Shown here: positions 1 to 13,552 of the stretch, in pieces
Layout of the letters: every line of letters begins with the position of its first letter
Position numbering within the stretch: the stretch's first letter is position 1
DNA from: Ovis canadensis
Lineage: Eukaryota > Chordata > Mammalia > Artiodactyla > Bovidae
DNA length: 64,000 bases
Assembly: GCF_042477335.2 (NCBI RefSeq)
Contig: NC_091255.1
Span: forward strand, 26,638,501-26,702,500
Reading direction: 5' to 3'
Notes under the pieces: model-generated
Databases searched by the model: none
What the model saw: only the letters and a program-made list of their open reading frames with translations
What the model was told of the DNA's origin: nothing
Made by a program: the position numbers and the translations under genes

Positions 1-200
1 TGAAAGAGATGGGAATACCGGACCACCTTACCTGCCTCTTGAGAAACCTGTATTCAGGTCAAGAAGCAACAGTTAAGAGCCGGACATGGAACAATGGACT
101 GGTTCCAGATTGGGATAGGAATTTGTCAAGGTTGTATATTGTCATCCTGCTTGTTTAACTTCTATGCAGAGTACATCATGCGAAATGCCGGGCTGGATTC
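1..200 (+). mobile_element. BovB LINE fragment (reverse transcriptase region)
   Basis: Matches the BovB copy at 28208-28400 nearly base for base (gaaagagatgggaatacc, then the CLFNL..EYIMR reading frame). It breaks off near 200 without a 3' end, so it is an internal fragment cut by the window start on the left. Confidence 0.85.
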
Positions 201-329
201 AGCAGAAATTAGATCCCTTCCTGTTGAATTGAATAGCTAAATGTGCTGGGAAAACTTTAAATCTTCTAAAAATAATGAATGACTTTAGGTTCGGAAGAGT
301 TTCTTTTTTCTTTTTGTTTTGTAAAATTT

Positions 330-920
330 TGTTTTTATTATTTCTTTTAAACACCAGAAACATCTTGTATTGCAGTATAGCTGATTAGCAGTGTTGTGAT
401 AATTTCAGGTGAACAGGAAAAGGACTCAGCCATACATGTATATATATGTATTCATTCTCCCCCAGGCAGGCACATAACATTGAGCAGAGTTCCATGTGCT
501 ATACAATAGGTTTTTGTTGATTATCCATTTTAAATGTAGTAGTGTGTACATGACCTTCCCAAAGTCCTTAACTGTTCCTACCCTCTGGCAACCGTGAGTC
601 TGTTCTGAGTCTCTGTTTGGTGAGTTCATTCGTGTCTTTTTTTTTTTGATTCCACATATAAGGGATGTATGATATTTCTCCTTCTCGGGAAAGGTTTCTT
701 ATTTAAATTGAAGTGTAGTTGATTTACTATGCTGTGTTTATTTCTGGTGGATAGCAAAGTTATTTGACTATTCATACATATGTGTATGTGTATATATACA
801 TATGTAATCATTTTCATATTCTCTTCCATTATGGGTTATCACATGATATTGATTATAGTTCCCTGTGCTGTAGGACCTTGTTGCTTATATATTTTATATA
901 TAGTAGTGTGTATCTCAGAG
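330..920 (-). mobile_element. Two L1 3'-end fragments, antisense
   Basis: Two successive copies of the same artiodactyl L1 3'-end sequence, in inverse orientation (gatttac..gtttcaggtg, then ttccctgtgctatac..agtagtgtgta): about 330-690 and 700-920. The second copy is interrupted by the BOVA2 element that follows and resumes at 1150. Confidence 0.75.
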
Positions 921-1149
921 AAGGCACCCCGCTCCAGTACTCTTGCCTAGAAAATCCCATGGATGGAGGAGTCAGACATGACTGAGCGACCTCACTTTCA
1001 CTTTTCACTTTCATGCATTGGAGAAGGCAATGGCAAGCCACTCCAGTGTTCTTGCCTGGAGAATCCCAGGGATGGGGGAGCCTGGTGGGGTGCCGTCTAT
1101 GGGGTCGCACAGAGTCGGACACGACTGATGCGACTTAGCAGCAGCAGCA
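921..1149 (+). mobile_element. BOVA2 SINE
   Basis: Two BovA monomers in tandem (gcaatggcaagccactccag..gtcggacacgactg) ending in an (AGC)n tail. Inserted into the antisense L1 fragment, so it is younger than that L1. Confidence 0.85.
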
Positions 1150-1345
1150 AACTACATTTGTTTTCTGTCTCTGAGTCTATTTTATTAATGAGTTCATTTG
1201 TGTTGTATGTTAGAGTCCACATATAAGTGATACCATATGGTGTTTGTCTTTCTGACTTATTTCACTTAGTATAATAGTCTCTAGGTCTGTCCATTTTGCT
1301 GCAGATGGCCTTATTTCATTCTTTTTTTATGAGTGAGTTGTGAGC
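1150..1345 (-). mobile_element. L1 3'-end fragment, antisense, continued after SINE
   Basis: Continues the L1 sequence broken at about 920 (ctgagtctatttt, then gattccacatataagtgat-like text, then cacttagtataat). Confidence 0.7.
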
Positions 1346-1349
1346 GCAA

Positions 1350-2340
1350 ACCATGAAAGAGAAGACCAGTTTGTTTATGTTAAAGGTAAAAATTTCTGTG
1401 CAAAAAGGGAAAGATACATATTGTAAAAAGACAAGCCACAAAATGAGGTAAAATATTTGTAGTACGTATAGTGAGAATCTAGAATAAGTAAAGAACTAAA
1501 AATCAAGAAGAAATGATGAGTAGAAAGAAAATGAAAACAGGAGAGCTAGGAACAAGCAGTTCATAAAGGGGAAGCATCAGTCATTGGTAAACTTAGGAAA
1601 AGATGTTCACCTTTTTAGTAATCAGGTAAATATTGATTAAAATCAGGGGGCACTACTGCTTTATAGCATCATATTTACAGACATCTTGAAGACTGACATT
1701 ATTAGTATATGGTTTGTCCCACCACTTTGAAGAGCAATTTGGCACTATCTCATAAAGTCGGAGATGCATGAATTCTGTGACCCGGGGTTTCATTCGTTCA
1801 TACAGTGTATATTGAGGGCATGTTAAATACATGGCACTATCCAGTCCATTGGGGGTACAAAAGTAAATTAGGCAGACAAAAATCATTGCCTTTAGGAGCT
1901 TACATGTTAGTAGTAAAGTTCCTGGATGTATCTATAAGAAGACCTGTTCAAGAATATTAATTTCAACTTTTTGTAATAGAAAAATTTGAAACAAATACTA
2001 TCACAGGAGAAAGGATAGGTAAATTGCTCATTTCTATAATGAAATATTATACAGCAGTTAAAATGAATGGACTTGAATTCCTTGTGACAACAAGGCTATA
2101 TCTAAAGTCACAGTGTTGAGTAAAATAATGGAGTGATGGGTTCAGTATGATACTATTTGCATAAAGTTTAAAAGCATTTAAGACCATATTACAATAGAGT
2201 TTGAAGTCATGCTTTTGAATGATAAACAACTGAGTCAAGATAGTCATTTCCTCTGGTGAAGAAGAAGAGTAGAATCAGACATGGTTCATAGGGGGCTTTG
2301 CCTTTATTTGAAATGTTTTATTTCTAAAAATATTTTAAAG
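1350..2340 (+). mobile_element. Old L1M fragment, sense
   Basis: Degenerate L1 ORF2-to-3' text in sense orientation: an aaccactttgg..tggcagtatct-like stretch at 1718-1760, then agcagttaaaatgaatgga at about 2050. About 1795-1915 looks like a separate old insert. Frames are destroyed. Confidence 0.5.
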
Positions 2341-2974
2341 CAAATAGAGTAAAATGTAGGCTTTGATGTAACTGTGGTAGCTGCATGAGTGTTCTGTATG
2401 TTTGAAATATTTTGTTTTAAAATGAAGCATGAGATCTTGTAAGGTTCTATGCTTTCTCTTTCTAGTATTCCGCCCCGCCCCCGCTGGTAGTTTTGAAGCT
2501 TAGAGAGGAATTATTTTTGGAGAGTCTTAGAGGTTCTCAGGGGTCCTTTAGAGGTAAGGGTAGGGAGAGCCAATTAGGGACTGTGTTTCAACTAGTACAA
2601 CCCTGTTTATCTGCTTTATTTGCTTGTACATCAGCTAAAATATTTAAATGGTTGATTTACTGAAAGTTGGCACACACTGTTGTAGACTAGGTTAGATTGA
2701 TAAGGTAAATCGTAAGTCTTAACAGCTTTAGTAATATGCATTCTTCTATCTAAGATGTTTGTATGCTAATATATGTATGTGTGAGTTTTGCAGATGTAAG
2801 GTGCATTTTCAGGGAATGCTACTTACTGTAAATCAGGTTTCTTGATAGAAAGTTCTCTTCTGTTTTAGGCTCTTGATTTTTATTTACTTTATAGTTTTAA
2901 CCAAGTGCATTGCCTCTAAATAAAAGGTTATAATATTTCTTGTTTTCTTTTTTATGTGTGTTTTTCTTTCACAG

Positions 2975-5900
2975 TATGAAATTCATCTTTTGGAGCTGAT
3001 CGAGAAACGGAGAACTGTAAGTAGATTTTCTGAAAGTTGGAAAAAATACATTATTAATTAATATGACTCTAGAACATGGGTTTGGGAAGCAATTGGCACT
3101 GATAATTGTGTGGTGGTATGCTCATAATGATGTTTTTAACTATTTGCTTTCTCTGTCAGTACTGTTTAAAGATCAAGTGGGGTTTGGATAAGTGGGATTA
3201 AGCTGAGGCTTTTTTTTTTTTTAATGTCCTTTTTCAGCGCGTTGGATATACATTTAAGAAGGATGAGATTGAGGATCCTATAATACATCGGATACAGAGT
3301 GTCTTCCGACGTGCATCAATTAAGTGGAAAGTAAGTGTTCAGTGTGTCCTTAACTGTAAGAGATGTGAGGATATGTATTGTATGTATTATGACTTGGATG
3401 TGCAAATGTGTGGTTGTGGATTCTTATCATGGGTATCTTGATACTTATTCTAGTGATAGTATCATTACTTGAAACCATATACCAACCATTAAGAAAATTG
3501 ATTGCATTACCTTAGAGTTATTTTTTGAGGATGATGCTGAAAACAGTGGATATCATACATATTTAAGGATCATAAAATTATCTGAGATGTGTTTGGTTAT
3601 GTCTCTAAGTAAAATACAATGAAGACTTGAGGTGGAAGAAAAGGTGAGAGTGTTGTTCAGTTGCCAGGTGGTGTCTGACTTTGCAACCCCACGCCAGGCT
3701 TACCTCTCCTTCACTATCTCCCAGAGTTTGTCCATTGAGTCGATGATGCCATTGAACCATCTCATCCTGTTGCCCCCTTCTCCTCCTGCCCTCAGTCTTT
3801 GCCAGCATCAGGATCTTTTCCAGTGTGTATGCTCTTTGCATCAGGTGGCCAAAGTATTGGAGTTCCAGCTTCAGCATCAGTCCTTCAAGGAATATTCAGG
3901 GTTGATTTCCTTTAGGATGGACTGGTTTGATCTTGAGAGTAGGGGCATCAGCTCAGTAACTTGGTTTTTCTTCAAGTTTGGTTCTGGGACCACGATATAT
4001 TATCTGGGAAGTATTCTGGATTGTTAGGAATGATAAATTTTAGTTTGTAATCCCTGATTGAGACCATTTCAGAAGTGCATTTTTTAAAAAATATTTTCTT
4101 GGCTGTGATGCATGGCATGTGGGGTCTTAGTTCCCCAGCCAGCGATTAAACCTGTGCCTCTTGGATTGCAAGCATGGAGTCTTAACCACTGGAGTGCCAG
4201 GCAAATCCCTCAAGAGGGCATCAAACAAATTGGATAGATTTTTGTCTTAGCGCGTGGGAGGCGGGGTTAGGGGGAGACAGTTATCATGGTTAAGAGATCT
4301 AAAGCCTGGGTGTGTGACAGCCTAATAGGCTGAGGGATGTGGTATATAACACATTGGAGATACCAACATCTTCCTCTGTTGCAAACAAAATTGATGAATG
4401 CAAAGGTGTATTGTATATAAAATTTCAAATGCAGGTAGCTTACTACATTGCTTTTCTTGCAGGATGATGTTCAACTTTGGCTGTCTTTTATAGCCTTTTG
4501 TAGGAAGTGGGTGAGTATTGGGCAGCTCTGTCTCGCTCCCTTTTTCCTTTTGGTTAGCCTGCATGTTAAACCTCATACTTGACTCCTGAACTCTTACGTT
4601 TTCTCCAATGACGTAGGGAGGGTTAACAAACAGGAAGAGAACTCAAGAATGTGGAATTTCAGTGTAACATTTGCATGTCTGAATGACTATATAGATGGCT
4701 TCTATATTAGTTGAAAGGAAAATGATCTTTATGTGTATTTGTTCATTAAAGTTGAAATCATTTTTTAGATAATGTAAAATGTTTATCTGTAGTTGTTTAG
4801 GTAGAAGAAAGCTGTGAGTGAATCTTTGTTTATATCTCCCTAGCAATAACAGATCTTGCCTCATTGGGTTTTACAGGGGATTACAGTACAGTACAGATCA
4901 CTTAGAGGTTCATATCAATGCCTTTGCTGTGCAGGAAGTAGAATTTTTCTTTTTCTTTTAATAGGCTGCCAAGGTTCACCTTAGCAAGGTATTTTCTTCC
5001 TTGTTGGCCATTCATTCGAACAAGCCAGGTATGGTGATATCCTCCTTAGTTCTTTGTCTACCTTTTTTTGTGGACTAAAGCCATTTTGGAATTTATTTTG
5101 CTTTATAGACCTGAAAGAATTATTTTCAGGATCTGAGCATAGGATCTTGGCCTCAGCAGTTTTTATTCCTGAATTAGCTGCCTTTTTAGTTCATCACTGC
5201 CTGCTGTATACTAGTAACCATGCTAGGTACTGTATCTGTGGGCAAGAAGGACTGCAGTTCTTTTTAGCTGATGGTGGAACTCCTCAGTGCTTTGAGGGGT
5301 ATTCTGTTTGGAGGCACTCAAATCTGAGGATTTCAGAAACTTAAAGGGGAAAATATGAATACAGATTTTTACTAGGGTTATTCCTGGATAGCTCAGTGGT
5401 AAAGAAACCACCTGCCGAGCAAGTGATTTGGGTTCGATCGCTGGGTTGGGAAGATCCCCCCGAAGAAGGAAGTGGCAGCCCACTCCAGTATTCTTGCCTG
5501 GAAAATTCCATGGGCAGAGGAGCCTGGCAGGTTACAGTCCATGGGATTCCAACGAGTTGGATATGACTTAGTGACTAAGCAGCAGCAGTGGCACTGGCAC
5601 AAGGTAGGTACTCAAGAAGAAAACCTCTTGTGAACACCGATATTTTATAGTGGAGGTGCTTAAGTGTCTGTTCTCTAGTATTAGGTTTACACTACACAAG
5701 ACTCAGAATTGGCTGCATTTGGCACCAGTTAATTCAGAAAGATCCAGTAGTACTCTCAGCAGCCTGGAGGTTTGTCTCAGATGTGAGGGCATGAGAACAC
5801 ATGAGTGGGCAGAGGAGAGAAGACCCCTGGAGGGATGTAGCTTCCAGGTATTATATATATGAATTGTGCTCAGTTTCAAGAGTCACATGCTCAAGAAAGT

Positions 5901-8900
5901 GCAAAGCAGTGGCTCTATACCATTCAGAGTTCTAGTACAGACACAGTTACCAACCATGGGCCATTTTTACCAAAAGCAGTCTTCTCTGGTAATAGCTGAT
6001 TCTGTGAAGTCTCTGGGAAAGAGCTAGAATGTTAATTTCTCATATAGAAGGGCAAAGGTTTTTTTCTTTTAAAGCCTTTATTTCCAGTAGGTACAGTAGA
6101 AAATTTTTTGATTATGAGTCATTTGAAAGAAATCATTAATATTTAAATAATTTTTCCTTTAAATGAAAAATCATTTAAATACAGAGAAAAGAGCAAAATA
6201 ATTTATTTCATTGTCTCTAAGATGCACAATTTTTCCCAGCCTTAACACTTAAAATTTGTATGTGACTTAAAAATGAGATGATTGACCTTGGATCTGATGA
6301 AATAAAGTAATGGGCACATAAGTACCCACTGCTACTGCTACTGCTAAGTCGCTTCAGTCGTGTCCAACTCTGTGCAACCCCATAGACGGCAGCCCACTGG
6401 GCTCCCCCATCCCTGGGATTGTCTAGGCAAGAATACTGGAGTGGGGTGCCATTTCCTTCTCCAATGCATGCATGAAAGTGAAAAGTCAAAGAAAGCTGCT
6501 CAGTCCGACTCTTAGTGACCCCATGGACTGCAGCCTACCAGGCTCCTCTGTCCATGGGATTTTCCAGGCACAAGTACTGGAGTGGGGTGCCATTGCCTTC
6601 TCCATAAATACCCACAGATGTTAACATTTACTAGTTTGGTTCAGAACACTTTTTCGTTTTAGATAAAGCAACAGTACTTTATAGATAACTGTTAGAAACT
6701 CCCTATCTCCATCCCCTTCTTGATTGTCAAGTTTAAAAAAAGTTGGGTATCAAAACCTGACTTGATTATTTTATTGAAATGAAGTTGAATGTCTTCCACT
6801 TACAGGTTTGTGGATTTTGGCGGCCAAATGGGAACTGGAAGACTGCTTGTCTTCAGAAAGTGCAAGACAGTTATTTCTTCGGGCTCTGCGCTTTCACCCA
6901 CGTTGCCCAAAACTTTATGAAGAAGTGAGTGTGCACATAAGATGAGAGTAATGGCTCTGTTTGGTCCTCTGGAGAAAACATGTATGCTTCATTAAGTTAA
7001 GGCTTTGATTTATGGAGGCTCGGGATAAGTAGGGGAGCTGCTGGGGAAAAGGGGCCAGAAGAGTATTTCTTGGCCAGTATTAGGTATTTACCTTGTTCAT
7101 CTTCCAGATCTTTAGTGAGAGATGGAGACTCCTACCTTCCCATTATGGTGGGAGGGATAGGGAGCTGAACCTTACTTTTCTTTAGTTGAGGCTTAAGGTT
7201 CATTTTTATACTTTTGTACATAGGTATATATGCATTTGTTCATTGACTCTCCCCTCCCATTGTCTCTTCCCCTCCACTTCTTCCTCCCCTCCTCTCCCTT
7301 CCTGCTGCTTTTGCTCTTTTTTCTGTAAAACCTGGCATGGCCAAAACCAAAAGAGCAAAACAGCATACCTTGTCATTGTCAGCTAGTTTCATAACAAGAG
7401 AAAATATAGTCTCTCCACGCTTCCTCAGATCTGATACTTAGGAGTAAGAAGTGTCATCTTACATATTTCTAACTGAAAAATTATCTCCAAAGATGATTAG
7501 TTTGTTATTTCCCTTCTGTGCAGTACTTTAGGATGGAGCTGATGCATGCTGAAAAATTGAGGAAGGAAAAGCAAGAGTTTGAAAAAGCCAACATGGATGT
7601 GGTAAGATCCTAATATACTGTAACTTGTTAATAAGATAGAGTGTTTTGAGTTTGCTTAGGAGTAAAAGTCTTTGGGAGCACTGTTCGTGACCTGCTGGTC
7701 TGCCTGTGGCTGGCGGGTTCCATTCCGGTGCCATAGCAGCTCCAGCACCATGTGACTGACTGCCTGGCCTGGAGGCCCTCGGTTTAAGGTCTTGGAGACA
7801 AAGTGAGATAAAAAGAAAATCTTTAGAGTGGTGGGTTTTTTTTTTTCTTTTTTAAAATTTATTTATTGTTGGCTGCACTGGGCCTTTGTTGCTTCGTGGA
7901 GGCTTTCTCTATAGTTGTGGTGAGCGGGAGCTACTCTAGTTGTATATGCATCCTAGAGTGTACAGGCTTTAGTAGTTGTAGCATGTGGGCTCAGTTCTCC
8001 AAGGCATGTGGAATCTTTCTGGACCAGGAATCGAACCCATGTCCTCTGCATTGGCATGCAGATTCTTAACCACTGGACTATTGAGGAAGTCCCAGAATGT
8101 ATTTTTCATTCCAGCTTAATGTTTGGAAACTTATAATGTCCTGCATTGACTTAATTAAAATGGACCTAGTAATAAAAGTGGAATTTTGTGCTTTTAAAAC
8201 AAACATTTGGACTCATGGGCGTGGCCCTTGAAATTATTACTGATGGAATGGCCAAAAACTATTCTTTATGATCTCATTCAGTGATATGTTAATGGTTCTA
8301 AGGAGCTTAAGAAAGGCGGTGAAATGTATGATCCCTAGCTGCCTTTCTTTACCTATTCATGTAATTTTTTACCTGACAGAGTGAGTTTAAAGAAATGTTT
8401 GAGAATGTTAGAGCTGAAAAAGGAACTTCGCTGTCATCTGTTAACGGTGGTTTCTAGCTCTGAACTTTTTAACTAGTTAAAATTTTACACAGAAGAGTCA
8501 ACAAAGCACGTTAAAACCTGACCTATTCAGGGCTAGATGGAGACTAGGACCTTAAGCCGTGTGATCTTGCCATCACTCCAGGAGCCTGGGGACACAGTTG
8601 TAAGATCAAAGATCTTGTTCATGTTGCACATTTGACAACTGAGGGAAACTGGCCTAGAGAGAGGTGTGATTTGCCAGAGGGTGTGATCTGTGTCATGCGT
8701 GATTGCTGTCATGTGGCACAGTTAGTCTAGGGTTGTTAATTTTTGCCCTAGTGCTTTTTCTTGCCAGCACCATCTGTTCAGTTGTTTAACATCCCACTCT
8801 TTAGGGGAATCTTGAGCATGCTGAAGAAGTCCTTACGGGCGAGTTGGCGCGGATCATCTATAAGAACGCTATAAGTGTAATTAAAAGTAGGTATCTTTTG

Positions 8901-11900
8901 AAAACTTATTTATGGTGGGAAAATGAACCATTCTTTTTATAATGAGGAAGACCTTTAGCCTGTTTTGAGAATTTCTGTTGGAATGTGTAAAACTCATGAT
9001 TGTGGGAAATAGTGTCCTATTTCTTTAAGAAAATGGCAGATTTCCCCTTGGATTATAACCGTGTCTAAGTTTTTGAGTACCTAAATCATGATTTAATTAA
9101 GTTTAATTGAGTTCCTTTTGCCCTAAGACACTTAGAATAAAAGTTAAAAGTACTTACTGAATACTCAGATATTAACAAAGACTTTGTATTGTGGGACTGT
9201 TATTTTCTTCCCCATTTTCTTTTTCTTCGCATTTTATAAAACAAAACTAATGCTAGTACTTCGAGAAAGTGCTCCTTTAGAGTCTTACTCCACTCCCCTG
9301 CTTTTAAAATTTTAGGTGCAAAATTTCATGTGTCACTGCTTTCAGTTGCACAGCTGTTCGACTTTGCCAAAGATCTGCAAAGAGAAATTTACAATGAGTA
9401 AGTAAAGTAGTGGAAAGGTGACTAGGTCTGTTTTGATCTTGGGGTAATGATTTAAGTTGGATATTTAGAGAAGGGGAAGGAAGATACCATATAAAATCCT
9501 TGGAGAGAAAGCTGTTTCTGGACTATTACATCACAGTACATAAATGTATTTTTTAAAAATATTTATGGCTGTACCAGGCATTAGTTGTGGCATGTGGGAT
9601 CTAGTTCCCTGACCAAAGATCGAACCCAGACCTGCATTAGGAGCATGGAGTCTTAACCACTGGACTGCCAGGGTAGTCCCTGAAAATGTATGTTTGGAGA
9701 AGATGTTTTGATTCACTCACTGGCTTTCTGTTCAGTAAGAAATCTGTGCTACAGCTTAAGTAAAAATCTGTATTCCGGCCTTCCTGATGTGTTTTTTGTC
9801 CTTAATATGAGAGTGAGTGAAGGTTTATAGTTCAGTGCTACAGGTAATCAGACATTGTTGTTTTAATGTCTGGTTGTATGGTTGAAGAATTATTTGCAGC
9901 CTACCTTCTGGGTCCTTCACCCTTGGGAAGACTTATATTCATAGGAGATAAGATAGAACTTGGATCTGTTTGCTCTGTGGATACCTTTAGGTTTTTGGCA
10001 GAGGATTAGACTCCTATTAGAGAAAACCCAGAGCCTGGGCTCGAGAACCAGGAATCTTGTCATACATACCTGCCTTTGGCATCTAATTTGTAAGTTAATA
10101 TTTATGAATGAGACAGTCTGCAGTTAACAAGTATGGATTCTTCTTAATGGATGGACCGTTCTCATCCATTGATACTTATATAGTGAGGGTGAAGACATCT
10201 GGAGAGCCGGTTGGGAAAGGACTCTTGTGATGAGGGAATTGATAAAGAGGTGTTCTCAGTACGTTTTCAGAGCATTGGGACTCTCTGTTCTGATAGTCTG
10301 AATCAGTTACATGTCCTAGGTTGACAATCAGTATTTTTTAGCCTTAAGGCTCTGCACACAGACGACCCCCTCACTTGGGACTATGTAGCCCGGCAAGAAT
10401 TGGTGATTCAGTCACAGCCAGGAGAAGAGCTGCCTGCAACCAAACAAGCCAAAGCGAAGGAGGTGGGCCGCCGGGAGGAGAGGTGCTGTGCTGTGTATGA
10501 GGAGGCGGTAAAAACTGTGCCCACAGGTGAGCTTCCCCAGGCCCTGTGTGCCTAGGAGCGATGGTGTTCCTGAGTGGGAACCTGGAGCTTCATTCTCAGT
10601 AGCAGAATCAGTTCTGGAACCTCTGTGTGGTAGCTTACAGTGTGCCTGGCTGGCTTTCCACTTCTTTCTCTTTTATGACCTTCCCCGAGAGCTGTGGCAT
10701 TTGTTCATTTATTTGGGGAAATAAATTATACTTCAGTTGGTCTGTCGTGTCCGACTCTCTGTGACCCCATGGACTGCAGCACGCCAGGCTTCCCTGTCCA
10801 TCACCAACTCCCGGAGCTTGCTCAAACTCATGTCTATCAACTCGGTGATGCCATCCAACCATCTCATCCTCTGTTGTCCCGTCTCCTCCCGCCTTCAGTC
10901 TTTCCCAGCATCAGGGTCTTTTCTAGTGAGTTGGTTCTTCACATCAAGTGGCGAAAGCATGAGATTTTCAGCTTTAGCATCAGTCCTTCCAATGAATATT
11001 GAGGACTGATTTCCTTTAGAGTGGACTGGTTGGATCTCCTAGCTGTCCAAGGGACTCAGAAGAGTCTTCTCCAACACCACAGTTCGGAAGCATCACTTCG
11101 GTGCTCAGCTTTCTTAATCTAACTCTCACATCTACATGACTGCTGGAAAAACCATAGCTTTGACTAGCAAAGTAATATCTCTGCTTCTTAATAGCCTATC
11201 TAGGTTGGTCATAGATTTTCTTCCAAGGAGCATGTGTCTTTTAATATCACGGCTACAGTCACCATCTGCAGTGATTTTGGAGCTCCAGAAAATAGTCTGT
11301 CACTGTTTCCACTGTTTCCCCATCTATTTGCCATGAAGTGATGGGATCAGATGCCATGCTCTTAGTTTTCTGAATGTTGAGTTTTAAGCCAACTTTTTCT
11401 CTTTCCTCTTTCACTTTCATCAAGAGGCTCTTGTTTTTCACTTCCTAACATAAGTGTGGTGTCATCTGCATACCTGCGGTTGTTGATATTTCTCCTGGCA
11501 GTCTCGATTCCAGCTTGTGCTTCATCCAGCCCAGCGTTGCTCATGATGTACTCTGCATATAAGTTAAATAAGCAGGGTGACATATACAACCTTGATCTAC
11601 GCCTTTCCTCACTTGGAACCAGTCTGTTGTTCCATGTCTGGTTCTAACTTTTGCTTGACCTGCATACAAATTTCTCAGGAGGTAGGTCAGGTGGTCTCGT
11701 ATTCCCATCTCTCAAAGAGTTTTCCACAGTTCTTTGTGATCCACAGTCAAAAGCTTTGGTGTAGTAAATAAAGCAGAAGTAGATGTTTTTCTCATACTCA
11801 CTTGCTTTTTGGTGAGCGAGTTGGCAATTTGATCTCTGGTTTCTCTGCCTTTTCTAAATCCAGCTTGAACATCTGGAAGTTTACGGTTCACATATTGCTG

Positions 11901-13468
11901 AAGCGTGGCTTATAGAATTCTGAGCATTACTTCGCTAGCATGTGAGATGAGTGCAAATGTGCAGTAGTTTGAGCATTCTTTGGCATTGCCTTTCTTTGGG
12001 ATTGGAATGAAAACTAACCTTTTCCAGTCCTGTGGCCATTGCTGAGTTTTCCAAATTTGCTGGCATATTGAGTGCAGCACTTGCACGGCATCATCTTTAA
12101 GGATTTGAAACAGCTCAACTGGAATTCCATCACCTCCTCTAGCTTTGTTCATAGTGATGCTTCCTAAGGCCCACTTGACTTTGCATTCCAGGATGTCTGG
12201 TTCTAGGTGAGTGATCACACCATCGTGGTTATCTGGGTCCTGAAGATCTTTTTTTGTATAGTTTTTTAGTGTATTCCATTGCCACCTTAATATCTTCTTG
12301 TTAATATCTTCTGCTTCTGTTAGGTCCATACTGTTTCTGTCCTTTATTGTGCCCATCTTTGCATGAAATGTTCTCTTGGTATCTCTGATTTTCTTGAAGA
12401 GATCTCTAGTTTTTGCCATTCTGTTGTTTTCCCCTGTTTATCTGAGGTTGTTGATATTTCTCCTTGCAATCTTGAGTCTAGCATGTGCTTCATCCAGCCG
12501 GACATTTTGCATGATACACTTTGCATATAAGTTAAGTAAGCAGCGTAACAGTATACAGCCTTGACGTGCTCCCGATTTGGAACCATATTGTTCCATGTCT
12601 AGTTCTAACTGTTGCTTCTTGACCTGCCTACAGATTTCTCAGGAGGCAGGTCAGGTGGTCTGGTATTCCCATCTCTTGAAGAATTATCCACAGTTCGTTG
12701 TGATCCACACGGTCAAAGGCTTTAGCGACTGCATGGACTATATAATCCGTGGAATTCTCCAGGCCAGAATACTGGAGTGGGTATCTTCTCTTCTTCAGGG
12801 GATCTTCCCAACCCAGGGATCGAACTCAGGTCTCCCGCATTGCAGGTGGATTCTTTACCAGCCGAGCCACAAGGGAAGCCCAAGAATAGTTGAGTGGGTA
12901 CCCTATCCCTTTTCCAGCGAATCTTCCCGACCCAGGAATCGAACCAGGATCTCCTGCATTGTAGATGCTTTACCAACTGAGCTATCAGGGAAGCCCAAAT
13001 TATACTGAGGAAATGATATTTTAGAAGATTGCTTAATCATCATTCCTTGATTATTTCCTGTTACAGATTTACTTCACAATTTTGCAATATTGGGAAAAGT
13101 AGCGGGTACCTGACATGGATAGGCTTTTTGTTTTTTTTAAGGCTTTTAATGTTTATATTTCTGTCACTTCTCAGTTGTTTTGCCCTCAATATTTGAGATA
13201 TTTGATAGACTGTAATCACAATAATTTATTTTCCACTTCAAACTCTTCCTCAGAGGAGTTTTTCCTGAGATGATGTGAGGACTGTTAGACTAAAAAAAGT
13301 GCTGGTGGTCTGATTAACATAAGCTTTGACTTTTTCAGAGGCTATGTGGAAGTGTTACATGAACTTCTGCATGGAGAGGTTTACTAAGAAGACAAGCAGT
13401 CGCCTCCTCAGAAAGAAGGTATTGACTTTTAAGTGGTGAAAATGGCTGACTAGACAATGTCTTCTTTC

Positions 13469-13552
<84 letters not shown>

